Shown piece after piece: positions 35,534-46,479 of a stretch of 64,000 bases of DNA (its first letter is position 1; each line of letters begins with the position of its first letter). The position numbers and the translations under genes were made by a program. A model generated the notes under the pieces. It was not told where the DNA came from. It searched no databases and was given only the letters and a program-made list of their open reading frames with translations. Source of the stretch: Tubulanus polymorphus (Eukaryota > Nemertea > Palaeonemertea > Tubulaniformes > Tubulanidae); NCBI RefSeq assembly GCF_964204645.1, contig NC_134034.1, positions 1,176,001-1,240,000 on the forward strand, written 5' to 3'.

Positions 35534-36698
35534 ATGGCGCTCGTATTGGGTATGGGTGTTGGTATTATCGTACTGGCGTTTATCTGGATATTCTGTCTAT
35601 TCACAGCACTCGCGCTCGCCAGAGCTGAAGGACTCGCCAAGTAAGTTTTCCAAAAAGATCATAGATAAGATGGAAAGCCAAGATAGTAGATGATACACAC
35701 CACCCACCGGCACCCAGGCAAAAATCAGAAATTTTTGTGCCTGGCCCGAGACATTTTTTGTAAATTGAGTGATTATAATTTATAGATAGTTCGAGGTGTC
35801 CCTAATGGTTGTAGCCGACCTACCATAACAATTCTTTTAATCACTTAGGCCAGTGCCATGCCCATCGGCATCATGGAATAGAGAGTGGAAAAATCTGATC
35901 TAGAAAGTTCAGGTGGATATGAAGGCAGTTTGTTGTTTTTCTTACAGGTTTGGTTGCGTTGGTATGTTGCTGTTAGCCGTGGTAATAACGTTGATTTTAT
36001 GGTATATACCTCGAGAGCCGCCTTCAGGAATCATTGAAGACATCAAGGTACGTTCATTGTCCGCATGGTTCCCGAACGATAGTTATAGGACTAATAGTAA
36101 TCAGCAGAAGGCACAGTTCGTTGCTTTAACCCTTTCAGTGCATCTACACCGCAGTGCGGTGTACAAATCGGTGATGGATTTTGCTTGTACACCGCAATGC
36201 GGTGTATTGATGATATCAGTAATTAGTTATTATCTCTTGAAAAATGGCAGCATCTGTCAAACATAGTGAAATATTAGTAACTAACGATACACCGTACCGC
36301 GGTGTAGACGCATTATAGTGGTATTCCCGTTATTCAACACACTAGGGTGGAATTTTAAAAAATTTTCAAATTATCTCCAGCGCTATAGGGTATTAATTAG
36401 TCAGCACTGAAAGGGTTAAAGGCTTTGTGGCTAAATTCATTGTATTTTTGTTCTAGAAGCTTGGGGGGGGGGGGAAGGGACAACAACTGCCTGATAACAT
36501 GTTATGGCTGCTTTGTAGCTATATTTAATAGTTGATAATTTGGATATTTTTCAGATTTACGATTATATGTTCATAGCTCGCGTGACGCTGCTGACGTTTT
36601 TCTCGTTGATGGTATTCGTCGGGACCGGGTTCATGTTGAGTCAATGGTTGGCCGTACCGATCACCGGCAAACCGATGAGAAAAGTGAAAATCACCTGA
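35534..36698 (+). CDS. TMEM218: Transmembrane protein 218 (TMEM218), complete, 3 exons
   Basis: Small ciliary membrane protein; in vertebrates TMEM218 acts at the ciliary transition zone with the MKS module (Joubert/Meckel syndrome gene). Exons 35534-35640, 35948-36047 and 36555-36698 join in phase (2, then 0) to 116 residues, close to the 115 of the human protein. The start MALVLGMGVGIIVLAFIWIF begins the first of three hydrophobic helices (about 3-27); the second is GMLLLAVVITLILWYIP (about 41-57), then EDIKIYDYMFIARV and a third helix FFSLMVFVGTGFML (about 82-98), ending PITGKPMRKVKIT. The family signature of a short acidic loop then DDFFIGRY-like segment is preserved as YDYMFIAR. Intron 2 (36048-36554) contains a TTAA MITE. 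Confidence 0.9.
36126..36419. mobile_element. TTAA MITE copy C, in TMEM218 intron 2
   Basis: 294 bp between TTAA sites, ends CCCTTTCAGTGCATC / CCCTTTCAGTGCTGAC. Palindromes ACACCGCAGTGCGGTGT, ACACCGCAATGCGGTGT and ACACCGTACCGCGGTGT. Same orientation as copy B, and the most complete copy. Confidence 0.92.
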
Positions 36699-36795
36699 AC
36701 GTCGAGTTACGAAAACGATCTAGTTTAGAAATACAACGTAACCTCGTTACAACGAACTTTATAACGGACAAGTATATCTATTCATTGTAACTGAT

Positions 36796-37017
36796 ACGAG
36801 TGAAATCCCACAATAAATGAATTTAGTGATAAAATGTTTATTTAAAACATATGAGAAATATTTCAGGCGGTTACTACCACCCTTCTTCAGTCTAAAAATG
36901 TCTTCATTCACATTTTTAGACTGAAGAAGGGTGGTAGTAACCGCCCGAAATATTTCTCATATGTTTTAAATAAACATTTTTTATCATTTAATTCATTTAT
37001 TGTGGGATTTTACTCGT
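36796..37017. repeat. Near-perfect 110-bp inverted repeat (hairpin) in the TMEM218 3' region
   Basis: Two arms of about 105-110 bp, nearly identical in reverse complement, are separated by a loop of roughly 8-10 nt (cttcattc) near 36905. The arms read from ACGAGT(g/a)AAATCCCAC through GTTACTACCACCCTTCTTC to TAAAAATGT; I count only a few mismatches and a small indel. Each arm carries AATAAA in the outward direction. A partial relative of the arm's outer end is at about 30868-30895 in a PKD1 intron, so the arm derives from a dispersed element. It starts about 98 bp after the TMEM218 stop codon. Confidence 0.9.
36812..36817 (+). other. TMEM218: Candidate TMEM218 poly(A) signal AATAAA
   Basis: First AATAAA downstream of the TMEM218 stop (36696-36698), 114 bp into the 3' region, and located inside the left arm of the long hairpin at 36796-37017. 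A second candidate is at 37650-37655. Which one is used decides whether the hairpin lies in the mature mRNA. Confidence 0.4.
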
Positions 37018-38098
37018 AACGTTTTATCACGGATATCGTGATCTGCAATTGATTCATTGTAATTGATAATTCAGAGTGCAGGCCTCTTTTATCGGACTCG
37101 CTTTTCGCCGACTATTCCCGGACTTATAATCTGCTGCCTAAGAATCCAATCAATTAACGCATTCGAGCAATTCCTTCAAATTTCCCTGATTCTTAGCTAT
37201 TTTATGAAATCCCCTTATTTTGTAAAAAAGAGTAATTTCCCGGATTCCTAGGTTAGTGGCGTCATCCTATAGTGTGTTATATCCAGTATGAAATTAGATG
37301 AAGCGTCCAATTTGGGATGAAATTCTAGGATCGTAAAATAAACCGTTATAAATTGTTATACCCGATGTTCCATTGTGCAGTAAACCAACTCAGACTTTTA
37401 ACTATCTTCTGAATTTTTCTGAATTTCTAACGTATTTTCAAATCCTTAACTCGAAACAATTTGCTGGTCCAAGTTTGAGTTATGCGAGGTTTACTGTATC
37501 TGGTCGGTCTTAATCGGTTGAAATAAGGACCTGGAGATTCTTGTAGTTAGAATATTGAACAGTTAGATAAACTGATAGATTGATTTACCGTCCAATTTAG
37601 AATGATAATTAATCAATTTTATAATGTTTTTGTATTTTTATATCTTTGAAATAAATTATATCGTTTCTTTAAAAAAATAAGTAGAAAATTGTTGATTAGA
37701 TTTCAATTCATCGTTATAACTAGTGTTTTAAACAGTCCACATTGATATTGGAGTTTGGAGCAGTCCTTATTGATTGGAGTTAGCCGACTCCTGATTGGAT
37801 TTTGGAGCAGTCCCTATTGATTGGAGTTCCTTTCCTGCAGATTGATTGTTTGGAGCACTCCTTATTGATTGAGTTAGCTGTCCTGATTTATTGGAGTTTG
37901 GAGCAGTCCTTATTGAATGGAGTTAGCTGTCTCGATTGATTGGAGTTTGGAACACTCCCTATTGATAAGAGTAAGCAGTTCGCATGATTCGATTCCATTT
38001 AGGAGATTGACACAATTCAGCTAGCTCACTCCACTTGAAGAACAATTAAAGAAAGAAGGTTGAATTCTGTTGAATAACTGACAAAACCACCATAAATT
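37018..38098. other. Gap between the convergent TMEM218 and ORMDL 3' ends
   Basis: No gene seen. Holds the second possible TMEM218 poly(A) signal (37650-37655) and, at about 37735-37980, a diverged tandem array of a unit near 45 bp with the phrase TTGGAGTTTGGAGCAGTCC. ORFs here are short and lack splice or family support. Confidence 0.6.
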
Positions 38099-38104
38099 TT
38101 TATT
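38099..38104 (-). other. ORMDL: Candidate ORMDL poly(A) signal (AATAAA on minus strand)
   Basis: Reads AATAAA on the minus strand, about 1.5 kb past the ORMDL stop codon. If used, the ORMDL 3'UTR spans about 38090-39623 and would include copies of the 79-bp repeat (38300-38515) and the 101-codon open frame at 38686-38991. A nearer site may exist that I have overlooked. Confidence 0.3.
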
Positions 38105-38289
38105 CACAATTACTCGCTATATTCTTATGTACATTGTCTTCACAACTCGCGCTTTCATATAAAATGATTATCAACGAAATTATCTTCTTAACAATATTTC
38201 AATATACACGAATATTTCATCCGAAACCTTCAAGAAATAACTACAGAGAGATAGAAGGGGGGCTTCAGGGTAGGTACAACTTAATTATT

Positions 38290-38515
38290 GATTATTGCAG
38301 GTAATATGTCCATACATCCCCCTACGACATCATCAAATTGTCGATTATTGGTCGGAAATCGCAGGTCCCTCAATTCTCCCTATGACATCATCAAGTATCT
38401 CGTAAGACTGATGAAGAGAGCCAGCTGCTTTTCCAGTAGTGTCCACAGATCAAATCACTAGTAGATGATTTGATGACATCATAAGGGGATTTATGTACGC
38501 AGCCATCTTTTCTAT
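38290..38515. repeat. 79-bp family, mixed-orientation copies
   Basis: Two forward copies then one reverse copy, in the presumed ORMDL 3'UTR. An inverted arrangement is uncommon in this window. Confidence 0.8.
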
Positions 38516-39623
38516 ACATGATTCCTCAACCTTTTCACAATTATCACAATAAAAACATAGTAAAACAACTAAAAGTCAAAACACTTATGACACAAAATAT
38601 TCTCAAAAGGGACAGAACCGAATGTCAAAATCAGTTACAATAGACCCAGCGCGCTAAGAAGCCACTTCGGATCTTATGGGACTGTTTAATGGTTTCCACG
38701 GAGCAGCAAGTGATTACCGGGGCATTTGGGTGAATCATCGCATGAACTGGAATACTTGTATGAAAATTCTAAATTTGGCACGTGATAATCCCATGAAATC
38801 AGTTCCATGGCATCCGCAGTTCCATGCATGTGAATATACGAGGCTATCGGTTCGTTTGGCAAGCGCTGAACTGTCAGTTCTCTGATGGAAGTCGTGAAAT
38901 TATTATCAAATGCGCCTGGCGAAAAAAAGAATTGTAAACCAAGCGAGGCAGTGAAATTTATTGGAAAGTTTAAAATTCCACCGTATCTCAAATTAGTGTC
39001 GCATTAAGTTGACTAAATGTTTAAATCAGGAACCAGTTCTACAGTCGGGATCAGTTTAAGATCGACTTCGATCTAGAGCCAATTCAACTACTTTAAGACC
39101 AGTTTAAGATCTTAATTCCGTAGGCAATCTATCAATTTAAGACCGTTCTAAGACCATCTTAGTTCCGTAGCCAATATAACGAATTAAGACCAGTCTTTAG
39201 ATTTAAGACAACATTTGGACGATGACCGTGAAACTTGGTCCCGTTCTAGAGATCCCGTTCAAAATTTGGCACCAGAAGCCAGTTTTATAGACTAACATTA
39301 ACGTTAACCCAGCGGCTAACTCAATTGATAATGAATTCTTGAGTAAACCCCCGGGTTCAAGTTGATACCTGTCTATACAACCAGGCCTAGTAACGTTAAA
39401 AACATTGAAAATCAACTAATTCAACTTCCTTAAGTCAGCCACAACTGAGAACAGTGAAACTTGGTCATTACGTTTAAATATACAATACTTTCAGCTTCTA
39501 AAAAAAAAAAAAATTGCGGCTTCCCGACAGAAACCGCTTCGCAAAAAAATCCAACCGGGGCAGACGACGTAAACTATATAACTGTTCTGAAGGTCACGCG
39601 GACTACGAGCAGACGACCGCTCT

Positions 39624-41534
39624 TCAATATTTATTAATTCCGAATAATCGTTTTTTGTAGAGCTGCGGTAATTTCGGCACGAGCGCCAACAGAATCAACG
39701 TCGACGCGTTCAACGTGAAGTGATACGGATCGTATTTTGTGTAGAGACTCGCCAGGAAAAATCTACAAAACGAAAATGAACTTTATTCTCAAAAACCCGA
39801 CCAAGAAAAATCTAGAAAACGAAACAAGATATTTTTTTCGAAAACCCGAACAAACTATTGATTCTTCATCGAAAATATCCTCAGTCAGATTTTGGACCGA
39901 TACGCCCTCGCTTACCAGAGTTTGATTGCCTCACAACAACACCAACCCTGGACCTTCATCGGTCTACTACACCGCCTAGATTTTTTGGGTGGACTGGTTA
40001 CCACTCAGCGGCTACCAGTCTCTGAGATGAGTTGTTATTCACCAGCAGATTCGCTTTATCAATACAACGCATCGAATTGGCTAGATATATAGACTGGTGG
40101 GCGCTGAGCGGGAACCTGTGCGCCTGAGAAATCTTGGCCAGTGTAATAGAACAATGTTGGGTTTGTGATGGTGTCAAGTTCAGCGGGAGACAATCAAACC
40201 CTGGCTAGTGAGGACTGACCGATATTAACTTATTGAACAAGTCCCGGCAGTCCATCTTCACCCGTCAAGGGATTCGAACCCACTACGCTAAAGCTGTTCC
40301 CCGAACCCCTTGACCTCACGAGTCGTTGGAGTCGTTACTAGCCGACCAGAATCCGGTCGTACCAATCACAGCGCTTGTAACAAACGACAGTAGGCTTCTG
40401 TTGGTTTTCCCGTTAAATGGACCAATCAGCGAACGTTTTACCGAACAAGGAAGTATTTCGCAAATCGATATATGACGTCACGCGCAACAGCGCCAATAAT
40501 GAAATCACGCTTCGTGAGGCCAGGTTGCTGGTGGAAGCGAGTTCGGGAGTGATACCGACACCCCTGGCAAGCGAGGATGCGGCAGTCCAGCCTGGTTTAA
40601 TTGAGCATCAGTTTTAACGACTTTACAGCGTTCTCCAAAGTAATCTTAAATCTTAAGACTAGTCTTAAGTTGTTAGACGAGCTATATAACTAGGTCTTAA
40701 AACTGATTCTAAATGTAAACCTGGACTGTACTTGAACTGGCCCCAAGTTGTAAGGCACGTGTTGTTGATACTTACAGTACAATAGGAACGACAGTGAGGA
40801 ATTTTTTTGTAGCCGTTAGTTGCTCGCCGTGGTCGAACTGTTCCCAGACGGTCAACACGCGGTTCTTACCCTGATCGCACGTTTCAAACGGAGTTCCCTT
40901 CTCGATGTGCAGATACAAAAACATTAACTACAAACAAAACAAGAACAAAATCATTTCAACCAGTTCTCGATCAGGAGCCGTCTGCCCGTTAGACATCTCA
41001 ATTACCGGCTGGCTGCTAGAAGTGTTTATAGATCGAATCAATACTAGCTAAAATACATTTTTGCTAGAAGGTAATGTGATGTCATAGGGGGATTCATAGA
41101 GGCAGACATCTTTTCTATAGTGTCTATAGATTAAATCACTAGTACACAATTTGATGATGTCATAGGGTGATCTATGGTGGCAGACATCTTTTGTAGAAGT
41201 GTCTACAGTTCAAATCACTAATAGGTAATCTGATGATGTCATAGGGGTATTTATGGAGGCAGACATCTTTTCTAGAAGTGTCTATTGATGAAATCACTAG
41301 TAGACAATTTGATGATGTCATAGGGTGATTTATGGAGGCTGACATGATTTTTCGTTCACTTACAACGTTGTGCAGTAGATTGGTAAGCGTCCACGCTGTC
41401 GCCACGGTGAAGAACGGGATGCTGAGAATGATGAGATGAAAGAAGAAAATGATGAGGATGTACGTGACCCACATTCCTTTACTGTTAAAGTACGTTTCCG
41501 TAGGATTCGTGCCTCCGTCTGTTCCGACCTGCAT
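39624..41534 (-). CDS. ORMDL: ORMDL-family ER protein, complete, 3 exons
   Basis: Orosomucoid-like (ORMDL/Orm) proteins are ER membrane proteins that bind serine palmitoyltransferase and restrain sphingolipid synthesis when ceramide is high. Exons on the minus strand: 41364-41534, 40776-40927, 39624-39762, phases 0 and 2, giving 153 residues, the same length as human ORMDL proteins. Landmarks: [20 protein letters not shown], the helix [20 protein letters not shown], then [56 protein letters not shown], and the near-invariant end [18 protein letters not shown]. About four hydrophobic segments are present. A minus-strand acceptor just upstream of the ATG (AG near 41577) suggests a 5'UTR intron. 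Vertebrates have three paralogues; which this corresponds to, if any, cannot be told. Confidence 0.96.
40130..40400 (-). mobile_element. tRNA-derived SINE-like sequence in ORMDL intron 2
   Basis: On the minus strand the sequence around 40262-40282 contains an exact RNA polymerase III B-box, GGTTCGAATCC, inside a stem GTCAAGG...CCTTGAC that resembles a shortened tRNA acceptor plus T-arm. About 60 nt upstream the minus strand reads GGTCGGCTAGTAACGAC, a poor A-box. No complete tRNA cloverleaf can be drawn, because the D and anticodon arms are missing. The following part (minus strand, towards 40130) would be the SINE body; a related phrase, CCTGG(C/A)A/TAG(T/C)GAGGA, recurs at 40560-40600. Confidence 0.45.
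41030..41345 (-). repeat. 79-bp family block in ORMDL intron 1
   Basis: Four copies in transcript sense between ORMDL exons 1 and 2. The first begins about 15-20 nt after the exon 1 donor and the block covers most of the 436-bp intron. Confidence 0.9.
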
Positions 41535-41577
41535 CCTGTCGACTGATTACAGCGCCACCTACCGATTACAAATCTGT

Positions 41578-44500
41578 AAACACACCGAGAAATAAATAGT
41601 TAATAATATTATATATCGGCCATCTTTACATTTTCATTGGTTAGGTCATATTTTAACTGGAGTAGGCTACAAACAACGGTACGTCTGCTAACCCCTTCTC
41701 CTAGTCCGCTACCCCTAGTTGGTTACCTAATCGTTGGTGGTAAGCTTTTATAATCGGATATGGTTTGTGAAAATGTCCGATCGCGAAACTAAATCCGAGA
41801 GATTTACTGACTACCCTTCTACCAGTCCTCCTCAACTAGCCCTCTCCCTACAATTTATCCCCTATCCGAACCATTCTGTCTATAGACTAGGCCTACAAAT
41901 TGTTTTGACCTCAATCCCCTGGGTCTATTTCAATTCCCTCACTAAAAAAATAGTCCGTGCTGTACTGCTAAGCCTCAGTCAGTTCTCGAGCGCCCCAGAT
42001 TTTTAGACATATATTGTTATATCATTAATGGCAGCGAGCAGCCTCACCCTGACCCCAGGGCATCACACACAAACACACACCTGCAAAAATATGTGTCGAA
42101 GCCGAAGAAAGAACATGAGTTATTTTTAGCCGACAAATTTTAGTAGACAAAAAAACAGTAAAACAGTAGCGGCCTAACTCAGACTGGATGATTGATATTA
42201 TGATTGAGTACACGTAACATCGAACCTTTTAAAACCTTTTAAAAATACGGAAACGAACTAGGGCTCACTTACAATAGAGAGAAAGGTCTGGAAAACCTGG
42301 TGAAATCCTAAACGGCAGTAGAAACTGGCTGCCTGCAGCGAATTTCTGTACTGGATACGTGTATGTAGCAGCGCAGTGCTTCACAATTGGTTCTTTTTCT
42401 ATACGATAGATGGCGGTACGGTGGATAAATTCGAATACAAATTTGTTTATTGCGTATAGTATGGAAGCCCTGAGACGACATTGCCAGTTGCGAGCACAGG
42501 GGCTCGTCACGATAGCTGGGGGTCCAAAATCGAAGATTTGACCCAGTATCCTAGGTACCACCTATAATAAAAGGTTTTTACGGGCCCAGTGTACGTAAAT
42601 GTGCAGTGTCGGAACGTATGGTTCCGTGCTATTGATATAATCGCATCTAAGCTTGTCGACGGACCAGTTGGTGGGATTATTTTGTCGGTTGAAAAAAAGA
42701 AGTAGATTGCGAGAATAAAACACAGGAGTTTCAGGTTTAACTCTTAAATCGATTTAATTTCTTCATTAAATCAGTTTATCCGTAGTTAAACGATAGGCCT
42801 CAATCCAGGATTTGCTATATCAAACTTAACTAAACGATGGACAAATCAATCATATTTATTCTCATACAACAATTATACAAAATGCCAGAAGTGCTCGAGG
42901 AATTATGATGTAAGCTCCTCAAACACGTGGACTTTCAAAAACAACTAGTCCAACCACCATAGGCGTGTAAACTATAAACAAGGGTTTATACGCCCATGGT
43001 CCAAACATAGACTAAAAAAAGTCTATGGCCCAACCATGGACTCAATTGTCCATGGCTCCCCGCACTAAAACCAGAGATAAACCTGGCCAAATACTCTGGA
43101 AAGCGTAGGATAAAGTAATCAATCTGATTTACATTTTTTACATCATTTTATTTTCACATATCATTAACATATCATCACATATATTTAACTTTTTATATAA
43201 CTTTTAGCTTATTTTCTCAAATTTTGATAGTACTATTACCCTATATGAAATTGTACTAACTTAAAACCATAAAAGTTACATGTAAGGTATTTAGAAGTCT
43301 TTATCTACAATACATTTCCACTACAGCTGATTTATACAATTTGCATCAATAGGAAAATGAGTAAAATTCACAAAGAATTGTAAACTTTGATCCATATAAG
43401 GGCCTTAATGAAAATAGTATTTTATGAACCATTGATAACTACCACAGTGAAAATACATTTAGTTGCAATACACGTAATTAAAGAAGAAAAGTTTTTATAT
43501 GAATGACAAACATGTATGTCGTTTTATTCTTACACAACAATTATACCTGCTTAATGAGTTATTTAAAAACATTTCAAAATAAAAACATTGAACCTACAAA
43601 TTCACTCACTCTGGAAAGCGTAAGGTTAACTAATTAATCTTAATTATTACAAGAAAACTAAAAACATTGCCAAATTTTCCTCATTTTTAAGAGATTTCTT
43701 CGAACATTATCAACTAGCTTATTTCACAAATGTTACATTTGACATTTGAAACAAAGCAGGGTCTGATCTAAGCACTAGTCCAATTGCCCGGGACAAGTAT
43801 ATTTTCATTAGGGCATGTAGGTTATCATAATCACTCGTCCACCGGGCTTGTGTAATTCTATGTCTCAAAGCTTTTATCCCACTTGATGCAAGGGATGATT
43901 GTGTCACAATTGGACTGCTCGTAGGGCAAGTTGATTTTTGAGGGGGCAAGTGATATTACATATGCTTGCCCCAAGGTCAAGTGGCATTTATTCCTTAGAT
44001 CAAACCCTGCAAATTATAAAGGTTTTTCTTTGTGACAATTTAAGATAAATCAAGTATTTTCATATAAATATGGTTTGATTGGCGAAGCTAGGTATTCGGT
44101 AACTTCTTAATTGTATTATTCAACTTGGATAGTAGATATAAATACAACTCAATATAAAGATCATAAATTCTTCTTGTCCAGAGATGACAGGCCCCACGCA
44201 GACGAGATCAAACCGATAATCAAAACAAAGCTAGGACAATTGACCAATTAGAACTGTATCCTCAAATTAGCCTATCAAGAAACTGCTCCTTATATTCTAT
44301 GCTCCTGCTATTTTAGACAAGGCCTTAATTAAATCAGTATTTTATGAACCACTGAAAAGCACCACAGTGGAATTGTTGCTATAAAACTTAACAACTGAAA
44401 AGTTTCGACACGAATGATGAAAATGTACATCGTTTTATTCACACAATAATAATTATTTAATCGATGAATCGTCATGCAAGTTCCTAATTTACAAACATGC

Positions 44501-45318
44501 AAACTGTGTTACAATAACAGTCTCCGACATAAAAGCATTAAAACTAGAGATGAGACATACAGATTCACTCAGGAAATCTTAGTATCAACTAATCATTATT
44601 TTCACTAGAAAACTAGAATTTTGTCCACTTTGCCTTGTCTTAAAGATGTCCAAACACCTTGACATTAAATACTAAGTATTCTGATGTTTTTTCTGGCAGC
44701 TTCGAAAACATCAACATAATTACATAAATAATATAATCGGGAACTAATCAATAACTTAAGTTTATAGCTGTTTTACATTCGTTCTAAAAAGTAAAATGTA
44801 TTAACCAGATTTTAGATAGTAAGTCTACCCCAGTATAACAATCAACAGTCACAGCAGTGATTGAGCGCGGCTAGTTGAAAGGACGGGTCGATCTTTCATC
44901 ACAGTTATTCAAAGCATTCTATCATATCAGTTATTTTTTTAAATGTTTTCGATTTAGTTAAGGTTTATGGTTATTTGTTTCGTTCATTACAGTAACTGAG
45001 TCCGATAGAATGCTTTGAATAACAACAGAAAAGATCTCGGGTTTTCTCTATACTTAGGGAAGGTTGTTCGATAAATGAAGAACCTTGTTGATAAATATTT
45101 GAAAAAATGCCTTTTCATGTAAATAGAATATTAATTTGTTGTTTGTTTGTATTGTTGTTTATTATTTTTAATCTATTTTTTTATATTATCTATTTATTCA
45201 TGTGCTTGTATTTTGTATTATTTACTATTCATTATTTATTGGTTTTTTCTTATTTATTAATTTATGTGCTTGTATTTTGTATTATGTATCATTTAAACTC
45301 CTCTATCTACAATTGCAG
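41578..45318. other. Intergenic sequence with diverged tandem duplication
   Basis: No gene supported. From about 42840 to 44600 there are three diverged copies of a roughly 900-bp unit; shared phrases are TTTTATTC(A/T)TACACAACAAT, GTATTTTATGAACCA(T/C)TGA and ATTCACTCA(C/G)(T/G)(C/A)TGGAAA. A 20-bp inverted repeat pair (44904-44923 and 45004-45023, GTTATTCAAAGCATTCTATC) bounds a 120-bp MITE-like hairpin. Confidence 0.6.
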
Positions 45319-45340
45319 GCATTTTTTCACTGTAAAGTTC

Positions 45341-45541
45341 ATGGCCCATTCTAAAAAAAGCGCTACCGATTCACTGCCACTTCTTAATAATCATTATACA
45401 CCCGATTTGAAGCTAAGTGATTATTTACGAGAGCCATCTCGTGAAATGGACTTACCCAATACAATAAAAGAAGTTCAAACAGCTATAAACGATGTTAAAA
45501 CGTTCAAAATTAGTCCTAGCTATAACTTTATGCCTTGTTAA
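45341..45541 (+). CDS. Small unrecognised ORF with splice acceptor and poly(A) signal (66 aa)
   Basis: Not a family I recognise. The ATG (context AGTTCATGGCC) lies 22 nt after a good acceptor (pyrimidine-rich tract then ATTGCAG at 45312-45318), the frame runs 66 codons to TAA, and AATAAA follows at 45584-45589, so it would be a terminal exon. The product MAHSKKSATDSLPLL ... LSDYLREPSREMDLP ... TIKEVQTAINDVKTF is hydrophilic with a possible amphipathic helix. Codon use is AT-rich, unlike the CpG-rich exons of the recognised genes, which weakens the case. Upstream exons, if any, were not found. Confidence 0.3.
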   Translation: MAHSKKSATDSLPLLNNHYTPDLKLSDYLREPSREMDLPNTIKEVQTAINDVKTFKISPSYNFMPC

Positions 45542-46479
45542 TCCTAGCTTAACCTCTCAAATGTAAATAATGGTTTCCCTTCAAATAAAGCTTTTTTTTC
45601 AAATACGTAGCTATGATCATCAAACAGATTGATGGAGGCTTAAAGGTCGATGTGAAAATCGACGTCTACGATTCATTTGTCAAATTGGTAACATGGGCCT
45701 TTGAAAATATCAATGACATCAAATTAGTACATCTACAATTCAGCAAATACTTAATATTTGTACGTCAACACTGGTCTAACGCTATGTTCTATGTTTCCTA
45801 ACTACGTGATATCTATACAGACAAATAGCCACAGTTGACTATGTTTAACTATGGTAAGTTCGAAGATTAAACTCACAATATCAAGTTGAAACTATATCTC
45901 AGTTTAGGCGTTAACTCGAACAGACCTACGAGTCCAAACTAGGCGCTCAACACCTACATTTACCCCTAGTGACTAACCTAACTTGACTTATCTATCAACC
46001 AAGGATCGAAGACCAATATCTTGAATTAATGGGGCTTAGCTTTTATTAGACTCACACATTGCATAACAAATCATAAAATAGTTTCCTCGAAAACACTATA
46101 TCATCCATCAGACTGGTTTGAAAAAGGTGATAAGTAAAAAATCAATACTTTACTACGGAAGTCCGCTATTGTCTTCGCCGCTCCTGGATTTCAGTGTTTA
46201 TAAGATGCACTATTATCTATGCTGCTCCTAATAAGATACACTATTGTCTTTGCTGCTTTTAAAACATTGTTTATCCTGAATCAGTGTTTATGAATTAATC
46301 TATTAGTTTTGCTGCTCGAATCAGTGTTTATAAGATTCACTATTGTCTTTGCTGCTCCTGATAAAATGTTTCATAGAAATCAACCACCGATTGTCGAAGA
46401 ATCCATCGTTGAGTGATTAATCCATCGCTGGCTCCTCAACTTATCACCTGGGCTTCTGCAGTTTTCATCAGAAAATGGG

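Noticed and set aside
38686-38991. 101-codon minus-strand ORF (starts MRYGGILNFPINFTASL)
   Set aside because: Not low-complexity, but no family recognised, no splice signals, and it probably lies in the ORMDL 3'UTR; a 69-codon frame is also open on the opposite strand.
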